64,000 bases of DNA from Enterobacter kobei (GTDB taxonomy: Bacteria > Pseudomonadota > Gammaproteobacteria > Enterobacterales > Enterobacteriaceae): contig NZ_AP024590.1 in the NCBI RefSeq assembly GCF_018323985.1, positions 3,968,001 through 4,032,000 on the forward strand, in the 5' to 3' direction. How positions within the stretch are numbered: position 1 is the stretch's first letter; every line of letters starts with the position of its first letter. Positions 18,331 through 27,465 of this stretch are shown piece by piece. Below the pieces are notes generated by a model. The model searched no databases and was not told where the DNA came from. It was given only the letters and a program-made list of their open reading frames with translations. Made by a program: the position numbers and the translations under genes.

Positions 18331-19148
18331 GTACATTACGCCAACAGCTTGCAGAGATGCAGAAGCAACTAGATTTGAGTGTCCAGGCGAGTAAAGCCAC
18401 GCAGATTATTGAGAAATGCGGCATAGTGCTCTCAAAAACTGACACCGTCGCTGGGCATTATGGTCGCCTTAAATACCAGTACCCGGCCCTACAACTTCTG
18501 CCGTCTGAACTGAGGGTCAGCTGGAGAGAAGATCAACGAAATGAACTCAAAAATGTGGTTAACGGTGTCAATAACTTGCTGTCTCAGTGGAGCCGCTGGC
18601 TGAATAATCAGACCCGAGCAACTGCCGATACGCAAGCCTCGGATGAACCGCTGGATGGAGTGGTCGCAACGCAGGAATCTACAGCATATGACATCATTCA
18701 GAATGACTCCCTGACCAACTGCGTGAGCCAGGCGCTCAGCCTGCACCGCACTCTGAGCGACCAGCTTAAAAACGCATGGGAAGAGTGGCAACAAATCCTG
18801 CATCAGCAAATTCACGTTGACAGCAAAACTCTCGACGCCCAACAGAAACTCGAGAAATTGAAAGAAATTGCTGACGAATACTTAGGCCTACGCGACAAAT
18901 TTGATGACCTGATCCAACCTTTGCCTGAGAGCGGCGAGAGCGTGACGAAGATCCGGGCAATGGCAGAGCACCTGAACACCCTGCGCGGTATGATGAAAAC
19001 CGACTGGCCTGAAGCGGTGCAGCATTTCTTGGATCGAATCAATGGCCCGCAGCCAAGCAAACCGACACTGGGTGCACTGACGACAGAAGTGTTTGAGTGG
19101 CTTCGAGATGAAGACATGTTGGAAGACTTTGTGATTACAAGGAAATAG
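18327..19148 (+). CDS. dpdI: DpdI, helical Dpd-system protein of unknown function
   Basis: A 273-residue, almost wholly helical protein with heptad-like stretches at the N-terminus (LRQQLAEMQKQLDLSVQASKA) and near residues 155-195 (WEEWQQILHQQIHVDSKTLDAQQKLEKLKEIADEYLGL), consistent with coiled coils. No enzymatic motif is visible. It starts inside the dpdH stop (ATGA) and ends four bases before dpdJ. The coiled coils and strict coupling suggest a structural partner of the DpdH ATPase, perhaps bridging it to DpdJ. I assign the name from its place between DpdH and the large helicase DpdJ. Confidence 0.7.
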   Translation: MSTLRQQLAEMQKQLDLSVQASKATQIIEKCGIVLSKTDTVAGHYGRLKYQYPALQLLPSELRVSWREDQRNELKNVVNGVNNLLSQWSRWLNNQTRATADTQASDEPLDGVVATQESTAYDIIQNDSLTNCVSQALSLHRTLSDQLKNAWEEWQQILHQQIHVDSKTLDAQQKLEKLKEIADEYLGLRDKFDDLIQPLPESGESVTKIRAMAEHLNTLRGMMKTDWPEAVQHFLDRINGPQPSKPTLGALTTEVFEWLRDEDMLEDFVITRK

Positions 19149-19152
19149 TGAC

Positions 19153-22100
19153 ATGACTGTTGAGGATATAAGTCGTCTGCATGCGGCGCTAGACGTGCTC
19201 GAAGGGCGCGAAGCCGAGTTGCTGGTCTGGGGAGACACGGAAGGTGCCTTTACGGATGCGGATATTCTGTCCCTGTTTGCCCACCATTTTCCTGATGATA
19301 ATGGCAAAGTGCTGATGCAGGATCTTCAAGACGCCGCGATGTTATTTAGCATCCCCAATACTCAGGGAATGAGGCTTTATCGCACTCGTATGGCGGAATC
19401 TGTTCATCTTTTTCGCCATCAGCGCCAGTGGTTTCGCGGCCAGCAGTTGAATCGCACGCGGTCGCTGGTGGCTGACTATCGCTTTATCCGCCGCCCGCGC
19501 AGTTACCCGGCAAGGATACATCCGGCTGAAGAAGTGCTAAATCAATGGTCCGACGTTGAGTGGATGAACGACATTAAACGTCAGGCCCTGCAGACGCTTA
19601 TCGGTGATTTCTCCATAGCCGGTTTTCAGTCCAAGGCGACGGCGCGCATCCTGAGAGCATGGGATTTTCACAGCAGCCACCCACACGCCAAAGAAGCAAC
19701 CGCCACCATCGTATGTGCCGGCACTGGCAGCGGTAAAACCCTAGCGTTTTATCTGCCTGCTCTAACGTCACTTATCAACGATCTGCAACGCGATTGCTCG
19801 GCGCGGGTTCGCTCACTGGCTCTTTATCCGCGTAAAGAGTTGCTTAAAGATCAGTTTATGGAGACTTGGGGAAAATGCCGTGAAGTGGACACCCAGGCAC
19901 AGAAACTTTCAGGGCGAAAAATCCGCATTGGCTCATTCTTTGGCGATACGCCGTACAGCATACAGTACGTTGATAAAGAAAAAGATCTTCCTTTTGATCT
20001 GCTACGCTGCAGCACTCCAAAATGCCAAGGCGAAATGCGCTGGAAAGCGGAAGATATCCGTCAGGGCAAAGAGATCTTGCGCTGTACGCACTGCACGCAC
20101 AGCGTGGGTGAAGATGAAGTGGTGCTCACCCGCGTCTCATTGATGAATAACCCACCGGATATATTGTTTACCACCACTGAAATGCTCAGCCAGCATCTAG
20201 GCAACAACAAGGCCAGCCATCTGTTCGGCGTCGGCATGAACGTAATTGCACCGCCGGTGGTTTTGCTCGATGAGGTCCATACCTATTCAGGCAACAGCGG
20301 CGCGCAAACTGCCTATCTACTTCGTCGCTGGATGCAACTGGCGCGCTGCCGCCCGCATTTTGTGGGCCTCTCGGCAACGTTGAGCGATGCTGAGCGGTTC
20401 TTCGCAGACTTGGTAGGAGCTAACAAAAAACATGTCATGCTCATTGAGCCCGCTTTCCAGGAGATGGTAGACGAAGGGGCTGAATATCTGTTGGCACTGC
20501 GAGGCGATCCCGTTTCGCAAACGGCGCTGCTCTCAACCACCATCCAAACCAGTATGCTGGCACGCCGGATTATGGATACCCGCAAAGCCACGTCGCACGG
20601 CACTTGGGGTCGCAAAACCTTCGTCTTTACCGACGATCTAGATATCAATAACCGCCTCTACCACCAGCTTTGCGATGCCGAAGGGTGGCGTACGCGCGGA
20701 CAACAACTTCTGTCTAACGAAACTCCGCTGGCAGCTCAGCGTAACGAAAACAATGGTGCTTCCGACGCATTGACCCTTGCCGGACAAAATTGGCGAATGG
20801 TGATCGATATTGGGCATCCTCTTGATAGTCACGATCGTGCCATCGTGGCGCGGACATCCAGCCAGGACGCTGGAGTCAATCCTAAAGCCGATATTGTCGT
20901 GGCAACCGCCTCGCTGGAAGTCGGCTTTAACGATCCTTCAGTCGGGGTAGTGATTCAGCATAAAGCACCGCGCAATGTCGCCTCTTATCTGCAACGCAAA
21001 GGCCGGGCCGGGCGCTCAAGAACCATGCGTCCCTGGATGGTGGTCGTGCTGTCAGAATTCGGTCGCGATCGCGTTGTGTACCAACGTTATGAGGAACTGG
21101 TGACACCGGAAATCAAGGGCCAGTCGCTCCCTCTAGGCAATATCCATATCCAGAAAATGCAGGCAGCGATGGCAACTCTGGACTGGCTAAGCATGAAGAT
21201 CCCTGGCAGTAACATCTGGTCATTGCTGAACAATCCGCCCAAAAGCAAAGAGCAGCAAGGGCATCTGGAGCGCATGCTCACTTTGATTTCCGCCGTGCTG
21301 GAAAAGAATGTCTCTCAGCAGGAACTCGAACAATACTTATTCTACGCGCTCAAAATAACCGAGCTGCAACTTCAGCGCGTTATGTGGTCTCCGCCACGCT
21401 CTATCATGATGGAGTTGCTCCCGACCTTGAAGCGCCAATTGACCACCCGGTGGTCGCTGATGGGTACTCCCGGCGCAGACAGATCGACGGGGCGTTCACC
21501 ACTGCCTTCGTTTATTCCAGCAGCCCTCTTCAGCGAGCTGAACTTGCCTGAACTGAGCATCCAGCTTGAACGCCGCTTTACGAAATATGAAAATCTGCCA
21601 TTTATTCAGGGCCTGAAGGAGTTTGCACCGGGTCGCATCTCCAAGCGCTACGCTATTTATTCCGATCTGGAAGCCGATTGGCTGGTGCCAAACAATTTTG
21701 TGCCGCAACTGAACCAAGTTTCAGACGTCGATTTCGAGATTAACGAGGCATTTGGTGATACCTGGCAGCCGGAGTGTCTGGTAACCCTTGCGGATGCATC
21801 GCAGCTAAAAGTCATTCGTCCTCTGCAAATTCTTACCCGAGCTCTTGATTTCAAACAGAATCTGACTGAGAAGAGTAATTCTCAATTGACGTGGCACACT
21901 AACTTTTCTACAGATGCCCATGCCGAAGCGATGGCGATCCCTGCTGGGCCATGGAGCACAGTATTGCGGTCCGCCACGTTTTATACACATCAGCATATGA
22001 CGCCTCTTGAACTGACGCGTTATGCCACCGCCGCCAGCGCTTCGCTGCGCAGTAAAAGTAAACAGCAGGCTTGGGTGAATTTCAGATGGGTCGAAAACGG

Positions 22101-23583
22101 TCACCCGGTAGCAGTGGGTGCCCGCCAGTGGGTGGATGGAATGAAACTGCGTTTTATGCTGCCTTGCGCACTGCATCAGCAGGTTATGAATGATGCAAAG
22201 TTAGCCAGGTCTCTCAGAACGCTCTATTTCCACCACTGCATTAGCAGGGAAGCTCGTTTTGAATATGACAGTTTCACCGCTGACTGGATCTACGAGTGCT
22301 ATCTGGCAGCGCTGACCAAAGAAGTTGTCAGCAGCACAACCCTCGCTGATGCAATTCACGCCCTGCGCACGCCGGAAGGCAGAGAGTCGCTGGCGACAAT
22401 TGCCGATTCGCTGTTCCAAACTGAAAACATTTTTGAAAACAACGAAGATGGAGAGGGTTCAGCGGAGCGCCAAGAGTTACAGCAGCAGTTGAGGAGTCTG
22501 TTCAACCAGCCGGAACTACTTGAAATGCTTGATACGCACAGTGCCGTGTTTACTGACGACCTCAGCCAAAATGCCTCTTTTAGCCAGTGGCTCCAGACGT
22601 TGTTGATCAACACCTTTTCAGGTGCCGTAAAACAGACCAGCCATCTGTTGCTGCCTGAGGTGGACGACAGAGGACTGCTCGTTGACGCCGTTCTTGATGG
22701 GGAGCAACTCGATATCTGGCTCACCGAATCAGAGCCTGGGGGCTGCGGGATTGTCACCCGCCTCGAAGAAGCGTTCCACAGCGATCCGGTCGCCCTACTG
22801 AATCTGTTTATTCGTAGCTTTGCCGCCAGCGACTACGAGCAGATCGATGACGATCTCTTCGAACTGCTCTCGCGACTCCCTTCAAACACTACATTGCAGC
22901 AGACACTGAACGATCTGCGCTTGGCGGGAAGCCATCATGATCGCCGGATGGCGAATGGACACCTACGCGCAGAGCTAAAAAAACAAGGATTTGCGCTTTC
23001 TCACAGCTTTATGTCTGTGCTGCATACCCGCATCCTTCGCCCTGGCAGCCAGACTTCTCACGATCGGCGCTTGCTGGACTATCTGCGCGAATGGCGGGCG
23101 CTGGAGGCCAAAGCTGGTTATGAGATTAGCCTAAACATCTTCGCCCATACCCAAGCAATTCAAGAACTTCCTGGAGCGAGCGTCACAAAAATTTTCGATC
23201 GTTTTTGCCAGATTCAGGGCATGTTGTGGCAGCGTGGCAATACCCTCCGCCAGTCGGTACTCAACTACTACAACCCGTTTGATAACGGGCCAAAACTCAC
23301 GGAAAGGCTGTTGCTAAGCAACTTATTTCGACAACCTACGACGCAGGTTGATGTGACCGACAACGACTGGCTTTCGCAGGTCCACACGGCGATCTGCCGC
23401 GAAGGTTTTGCTGAATTGCTGATCCCCCGGGAGGCCCGCCAACACGTAGTACAGACCGTGTCCACGTTACAACTGGCGCCTGTCGATTATTTCGGCCTGC
23501 ACCTCTACCCGAGAATGGGGGCCGTTGACTATCGAGGCGGCAACATCGTGTTGCGAGTCGAACTGGCTGAAGCCCTGCAGTAA
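19153..23583 (+). CDS. dpdJ: DpdJ, large DEAD/DEAH-box helicase
   Basis: A 1476-residue superfamily 2 helicase. Motif I is CAGTGSGKTLAFYLPAL (residues ~187-203), motif II LLDEVHTYSG (~371-380), motif III LSATLS, and the second lobe has VVATASLEVGFNDPSVGVV and LQRKGRAGRSR (motif VI, ~613-623). Between motifs Ia and II lies a four-cysteine cluster (CSTPKC, CTHC, residues ~285-315), probably a zinc ribbon. This layout resembles MrfA/Lhr-like and other defence-island helicases with C-terminal extensions. The C-terminal ~850 residues contain DUF1998-like features (LPEVDDRGLLVDAVLDGEQLDIWLTESEPGGCGIV...), usual in such proteins. It is a member of the presumed restriction part of Dpd and lies 12 bases from dpdK. 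Substrate and polarity are unknown. Confidence 0.82.
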   Translation: MTVEDISRLHAALDVLEGREAELLVWGDTEGAFTDADILSLFAHHFPDDNGKVLMQDLQDAAMLFSIPNTQGMRLYRTRMAESVHLFRHQRQWFRGQQLNRTRSLVADYRFIRRPRSYPARIHPAEEVLNQWSDVEWMNDIKRQALQTLIGDFSIAGFQSKATARILRAWDFHSSHPHAKEATATIVCAGTGSGKTLAFYLPALTSLINDLQRDCSARVRSLALYPRKELLKDQFMETWGKCREVDTQAQKLSGRKIRIGSFFGDTPYSIQYVDKEKDLPFDLLRCSTPKCQGEMRWKAEDIRQGKEILRCTHCTHSVGEDEVVLTRVSLMNNPPDILFTTTEMLSQHLGNNKASHLFGVGMNVIAPPVVLLDEVHTYSGNSGAQTAYLLRRWMQLARCRPHFVGLSATLSDAERFFADLVGANKKHVMLIEPAFQEMVDEGAEYLLALRGDPVSQTALLSTTIQTSMLARRIMDTRKATSHGTWGRKTFVFTDDLDINNRLYHQLCDAEGWRTRGQQLLSNETPLAAQRNENNGASDALTLAGQNWRMVIDIGHPLDSHDRAIVARTSSQDAGVNPKADIVVATASLEVGFNDPSVGVVIQHKAPRNVASYLQRKGRAGRSRTMRPWMVVVLSEFGRDRVVYQRYEELVTPEIKGQSLPLGNIHIQKMQAAMATLDWLSMKIPGSNIWSLLNNPPKSKEQQGHLERMLTLISAVLEKNVSQQELEQYLFYALKITELQLQRVMWSPPRSIMMELLPTLKRQLTTRWSLMGTPGADRSTGRSPLPSFIPAALFSELNLPELSIQLERRFTKYENLPFIQGLKEFAPGRISKRYAIYSDLEADWLVPNNFVPQLNQVSDVDFEINEAFGDTWQPECLVTLADASQLKVIRPLQILTRALDFKQNLTEKSNSQLTWHTNFSTDAHAEAMAIPAGPWSTVLRSATFYTHQHMTPLELTRYATAASASLRSKSKQQAWVNFRWVENGHPVAVGARQWVDGMKLRFMLPCALHQQVMNDAKLARSLRTLYFHHCISREARFEYDSFTADWIYECYLAALTKEVVSSTTLADAIHALRTPEGRESLATIADSLFQTENIFENNEDGEGSAERQELQQQLRSLFNQPELLEMLDTHSAVFTDDLSQNASFSQWLQTLLINTFSGAVKQTSHLLLPEVDDRGLLVDAVLDGEQLDIWLTESEPGGCGIVTRLEEAFHSDPVALLNLFIRSFAASDYEQIDDDLFELLSRLPSNTTLQQTLNDLRLAGSHHDRRMANGHLRAELKKQGFALSHSFMSVLHTRILRPGSQTSHDRRLLDYLREWRALEAKAGYEISLNIFAHTQAIQELPGASVTKIFDRFCQIQGMLWQRGNTLRQSVLNYYNPFDNGPKLTERLLLSNLFRQPTTQVDVTDNDWLSQVHTAICREGFAELLIPREARQHVVQTVSTLQLAPVDYFGLHLYPRMGAVDYRGGNIVLRVELAEALQ

Positions 23584-23595
23584 GGAGAACAATGA

Positions 23596-24126
23596 ATGGA
23601 AGAGCAACGACAAATATTTCTCCACGGACCTCTCGGACAGCGACAACTGCGGGAAGTTCTGAGTGCGCAGTTCAGTGGGCTTATCCTGTACCCTGAACTC
23701 ATCTGGCTGATCTCGCCATGGATGAGCGATTTTGACGTCATTGATAATCGCGGGGGGCAATGGAGTTTTCTTGATCCGTCGTGGGGTGCCAGAATGGTCA
23801 GTTTCCAGGAGCTACTGGCGACGGCGGTGAATAACGGCTGTCCACTCAGGATAGTCACTCGCCCGGACACGCTTAACAAAGTGTTCGTTGAGCGACTGCA
23901 GGCAAGACTTTCGCCGGATCATGATATGCAATGCTCCTATTATGAGAACCTACATGCCAAAGGCATGTTAACAAAGCACTTCTTTCTAAAAGGTTCGATG
24001 AACTACACCTGGAGCGGTGCGAACCTTAACGATGAGCATTTACTGTTCTCCAGCAACAAAACCCTCATTTCTGACGCACTGATTGAATTCGGTGGGCAAT
24101 ATACCTTCGGTGAGAGTGATGAATAA
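23596..24126 (+). CDS. dpdK: DpdK, phospholipase D-like nuclease-fold protein
   Basis: A 176-residue protein. Residues ~117-140 read ENLHAKGMLTKHFFLKGSMNYTWSG, an HxK...GSxN signature of the PLD superfamily with His at about 120 and Lys at about 122. The aspartate of the classical HKD motif is replaced by Lys at that spacing. Only one motif is present, so an active enzyme would need to dimerise. In Dpd clusters this is the best candidate for the DNA-cutting subunit. The start at 23596 has AGGAG 8 bases upstream; another ATG at 23592 is in a different frame. It overlaps the dpdD start (24119) by eight bases. Confidence 0.82.
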   Translation: MEEQRQIFLHGPLGQRQLREVLSAQFSGLILYPELIWLISPWMSDFDVIDNRGGQWSFLDPSWGARMVSFQELLATAVNNGCPLRIVTRPDTLNKVFVERLQARLSPDHDMQCSYYENLHAKGMLTKHFFLKGSMNYTWSGANLNDEHLLFSSNKTLISDALIEFGGQYTFGESDE

Positions 24127-26308
24127 TATCCCCTCTTGGATTAGGGCCTTCTTTGGCGAAAGCAATTTGCTCAGCCTTGATAAACTGCTAAGCGACTCCC
24201 CCGGTGCTTACGCGCCCGAGCAGAAAAATGCGCTGTTGCCTCTTGTGGAGAGCGCGCTGGACGGTGAATGGCCCATTATTTTGCCTTGGTGCGACCGCCA
24301 ACACTGGGTTTTCTTCGCGATGGCAGAAGATGAGCGCACCCTGCAAGAACTCACCAAAGTTATCAATGCCCGGCTTGGTTCAGCCGACGTTGAGCCCGAC
24401 CCCCGAATTTACTTGAGCCCGACTTCTGGCCCGACTTTTACGGCAGAAACCGCACTGCTCGAACATAGCCCAGCAGGGTTTATTCGTATTGAGTTGCTGG
24501 AAGGTAAACGTGAGGATAAGCAGGCAAAAACGCGGGTTTTTGCCGCCCTGAAAGAGTTGATTGACCTGTTCCGACTGCGTCCATCTCTCGTTCGCACCCG
24601 CAAGCGCCCGTTTGGTCGTATCCTTAGCGATTTCATGCTGGCAACAAATCAAAAAGAGGTGGAGGCCAGCAATGACTTTCTGCAAGAACTGCGTGATAAC
24701 GGTCTGCTCTCCAAACGCAATCTGCTACTACTTGAGCTTCAGCAGGCCGGGAAATGGCAAAATTGGGATGCCCTGCTAAATCACCAAGACCTGCCAGATC
24801 TGATCAGAGGGCGCATTCCCTCGTCGCTGACCAGAATGCTGCTTGCCGCTTATCAGCACCGCTATCTGGGCCATGATGCCCTGAGCTACACGCAGGAGAC
24901 TCCATCGGCTCTGCGCCCAGCTTTCCTTGCCCTCCAACCGCTTTTTACGCAGGTTCCACTGCTAGGAAGCGAGGAAGGGGAAATTAACGCCTGGAGAAGT
25001 TGGGCGATTGGCGTGGCGCTGGTGGGTGAACAAAACCTGCTCAGCATGATACCTGACACGCTGAAATCAGGATGGCTTCAGGAATTACAGCACTGGGCCG
25101 AACTCAAGAGCACCGTGTACGATACTCCGGCCTCTTCTCCTGTCTCGTTGTCGCTGCCGCCAACAACACTTGAATCTCTGGCCAGTTATCTACAAACGTC
25201 GTTGACAGCCACAGCCGAAGCGCTGGGGAGCTATGCTGAGATGCTCAGCAAGATAGATCCACAACTGCTTGATCAAGCTCAGAAAACCCCTCTTCTGAAA
25301 ACGCTGATTGAGAGCATTAACCGGCTCACTACCGCGAGCATCACCGGCTGGGACAACTGGTTCTCGCGCCTGCGCGAACCCGATGCCGATAGAAACGCTC
25401 TGATGCAAATTGTCGCGCTGGAGAGTGAGCACTGGCCAGCCACGTCCTTCCAGGAATCGGCTTTTGTTCACCTGCTGGCGCAGGATTTTCCGCCACATGC
25501 CTTTTCAACACTACGCAACGCCATGCCCGCCTTTATCGAGTGGCTGGGGAAAAACCAACTGCAATTGCAGAGTACAACATGGCTGAAATGGATGGATGTT
25601 CTGGCGATGGAACAAAGCGTCAGTACGGCGGACATTAAACTGGCGACCCTGGCAACCGAATATTTCCTGCAAGGTCCTCTCACTCGGGCTGAATACCAGA
25701 ATTTTGTTGCGACACTGCAACTCATTATTGAGCGCTGCAGTTCACTTAAAAATCTGAACTCGCTTGGAGAGATGATCGAACTGTTTCTGGACGCACCGGA
25801 ACACGATAACACCGCACGAAACGTGCTATGGATGGATATTCAGAGTTTTGCTGCTGGAGTATGGCCGCGCCTCGATCACTCAACTCGCGCCATCATGCGT
25901 AGCCTGGCCATCAACGTATTAGGCAATGGTGCTGATTCAGCGTTTCCTCCGGAACCGGCACGAAGCGATAATAGCGAGCCTGAAACACTTCCGGATCTCT
26001 CAGGCAAACGCGTCGCCATTTATACCCTGACAGAAGGGGCTGCCCGCCGGGCCCGGGGAATGATTGAGGTATTGTTTCAGGGGATCAGAGTAGATGTGAA
26101 TCATGACCATACCGCGACGGATAAGCTGGTCAATTTAGCAAAACAGGCTGATTACTTTATTTTTGCCGCCGCGAGCGCAAAACATCAGGCGCTCTATGCG
26201 ATAACGCCTCATCGTCGCGATCTCATTTATCCTGAAGGTAAAGGGGCTGGTTCGATTCTGAATGCCTTTGTTGCACGTCTCCAACAACCCATGAGTATTG
26301 ACGTATAA
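24119..26308 (+). CDS. dpdD: DpdD, Dpd-system protein of unknown function
   Basis: 729 residues from ATG 24119 (MNNIPSWIRAFFGESNLLSLDKL), starting inside dpdK. It is long and mainly helical. The C-terminal ~110 residues (LSGKRVAIYTLTEGAARRARGMIEVLFQGIRVDVNHDH...YFIFAAASAKHQALYAI) form an alternating beta/alpha pattern that resembles a small Rossmann/TIR- or receptor-like domain, as in other defence proteins that end in a sensing domain. I see no catalytic residues I can name. It is the last gene of the forward operon and ends at a strong bidirectional terminator shared with dpdB. The name follows Dpd cluster content, and the role is not known. Confidence 0.75.
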   Translation: MNNIPSWIRAFFGESNLLSLDKLLSDSPGAYAPEQKNALLPLVESALDGEWPIILPWCDRQHWVFFAMAEDERTLQELTKVINARLGSADVEPDPRIYLSPTSGPTFTAETALLEHSPAGFIRIELLEGKREDKQAKTRVFAALKELIDLFRLRPSLVRTRKRPFGRILSDFMLATNQKEVEASNDFLQELRDNGLLSKRNLLLLELQQAGKWQNWDALLNHQDLPDLIRGRIPSSLTRMLLAAYQHRYLGHDALSYTQETPSALRPAFLALQPLFTQVPLLGSEEGEINAWRSWAIGVALVGEQNLLSMIPDTLKSGWLQELQHWAELKSTVYDTPASSPVSLSLPPTTLESLASYLQTSLTATAEALGSYAEMLSKIDPQLLDQAQKTPLLKTLIESINRLTTASITGWDNWFSRLREPDADRNALMQIVALESEHWPATSFQESAFVHLLAQDFPPHAFSTLRNAMPAFIEWLGKNQLQLQSTTWLKWMDVLAMEQSVSTADIKLATLATEYFLQGPLTRAEYQNFVATLQLIIERCSSLKNLNSLGEMIELFLDAPEHDNTARNVLWMDIQSFAAGVWPRLDHSTRAIMRSLAINVLGNGADSAFPPEPARSDNSEPETLPDLSGKRVAIYTLTEGAARRARGMIEVLFQGIRVDVNHDHTATDKLVNLAKQADYFIFAAASAKHQALYAITPHRRDLIYPEGKGAGSILNAFVARLQQPMSIDV

Positions 26309-26338
26309 AAAATAAGGGGCATTCGCCCCTTATTTTTT
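26307..26338. terminator. Bidirectional terminator between dpdD and dpdB
   Basis: The 14-bp stem AAAAAATAAGGGGC / GCCCCTTATTTTTT with loop ATTC has T-runs on both strands, between the two converging Dpd operons. Confidence 0.92.
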
Positions 26339-27465
26339 TAGATGTTTGCGTTTGCCGTTTTTATATAACTGGTTACAAGATAATCAGTAACCAAAGATAT
26401 ATCTTTTGAAAGATTTTGCAGTTCATTCCATTTACGAACAATAGGCTGACCATCAACATCTGTGCCGAAGTTCCACACGCCACTACTCCATGCACAAATC
26501 GGCTTAATGCGGTTTAGCTCTTCGACAAAACGAGTATAGGAAGGGATCTCAGTCCAGCCAGGTTCACCTTTATAATCCTGATGTACCTGATCGATTTCAT
26601 CCATCAAGCTACCAAGCGCAAGAATACCAACGCCATGTAACAAACGGGAATAGCGAGGCTTTTTATCCCAGTCATCAGTAAACACAGTTTCCACAGCCGA
26701 CCAGAAGTTATTCAGCAGTTTCACCATCTTCCCTTCATCCCCCAACCCTGTCGCCGGGTCACGGAAGCGATACAATGCTCCCTCACGAAGACTAGCATCG
26801 ATCATTTTGATCATCGAGTTGTCAGCAATAACCCCATCTGGATTGGTCGCCGTTTTGATGCGCCCCGCAAGTGGACCTTCGCCGAAGTTCAGTCGTTGAG
26901 TCAGTAGTGAAGGAAACTTACGCATTTGCAGATCGGATGGCAAACGACCGTGGGTATGCGGTGCCAGTTCGTATAACAACGTTTTGGGCAACGGTTTTGT
27001 GGAGTTAACCAGCATGAACTGTTCACGCTGTTCTTCCGCGTCATTAGCGATAAAAGCGGAGACCGGCATCATAAACGAGTCGATTTCTGCATCCCGCAAA
27101 GCAGCGGTACGTTGTTGACCATCCACAATAAAACCTGGCTTCTCAAAATCCTTATCTTCGGAGAAAGGTATTACCAGATGTCCCATATCGCCATTATCTG
27201 TAAGCGGCTCAAAACGCACACGCTTATCAAAAGCGATAATCACCGGGTTTGGTATCATCGGATTTGCGCTCTCAATGTAGCGCTGAATTTCGCGAATATG
27301 GTTACGTACTTCTGGACGCTGATAACCAACCAAACTCTCTTCGCCGCGACGGATACGTGAAATCGCTGCAATCTTGCTGATTTGTTTACCTTCTATCGCA
27401 AGGCTATAGAGTTGCCTCTCCTCACCCTGTCGGATTCGCAGGGCGGGAACACGATACTCACTCAT
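26338..27465 (-). CDS. dpdB: DpdB, DGQHR-domain (DndB/ParB-like) partner of DpdA
   Basis: A 375-residue protein with the DGQHR-type signature FIVDGQQRTAALRDA (residues ~116-130) inside a ParB-like fold, preceded by AISRIRRGEESLVGYQRPEVRNHIREI and followed by FMLVNSTKPLPKTLL. The family includes DndB of phosphorothioate systems. In Salmonella Montevideo DpdB is needed together with DpdA to place preQ0 into DNA and has been described as an ATPase. Here it overlaps the dpdA stop by four bases (ATGA), so the two proteins are translationally coupled and probably made in equal amounts. The third residue of the motif is Gln (DGQQR), which is common in the family. Confidence 0.88.
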   Translation of the reverse strand: MSEYRVPALRIRQGEERQLYSLAIEGKQISKIAAISRIRRGEESLVGYQRPEVRNHIREIQRYIESANPMIPNPVIIAFDKRVRFEPLTDNGDMGHLVIPFSEDKDFEKPGFIVDGQQRTAALRDAEIDSFMMPVSAFIANDAEEQREQFMLVNSTKPLPKTLLYELAPHTHGRLPSDLQMRKFPSLLTQRLNFGEGPLAGRIKTATNPDGVIADNSMIKMIDASLREGALYRFRDPATGLGDEGKMVKLLNNFWSAVETVFTDDWDKKPRYSRLLHGVGILALGSLMDEIDQVHQDYKGEPGWTEIPSYTRFVEELNRIKPICAWSSGVWNFGTDVDGQPIVRKWNELQNLSKDISLVTDYLVTSYIKTANANI

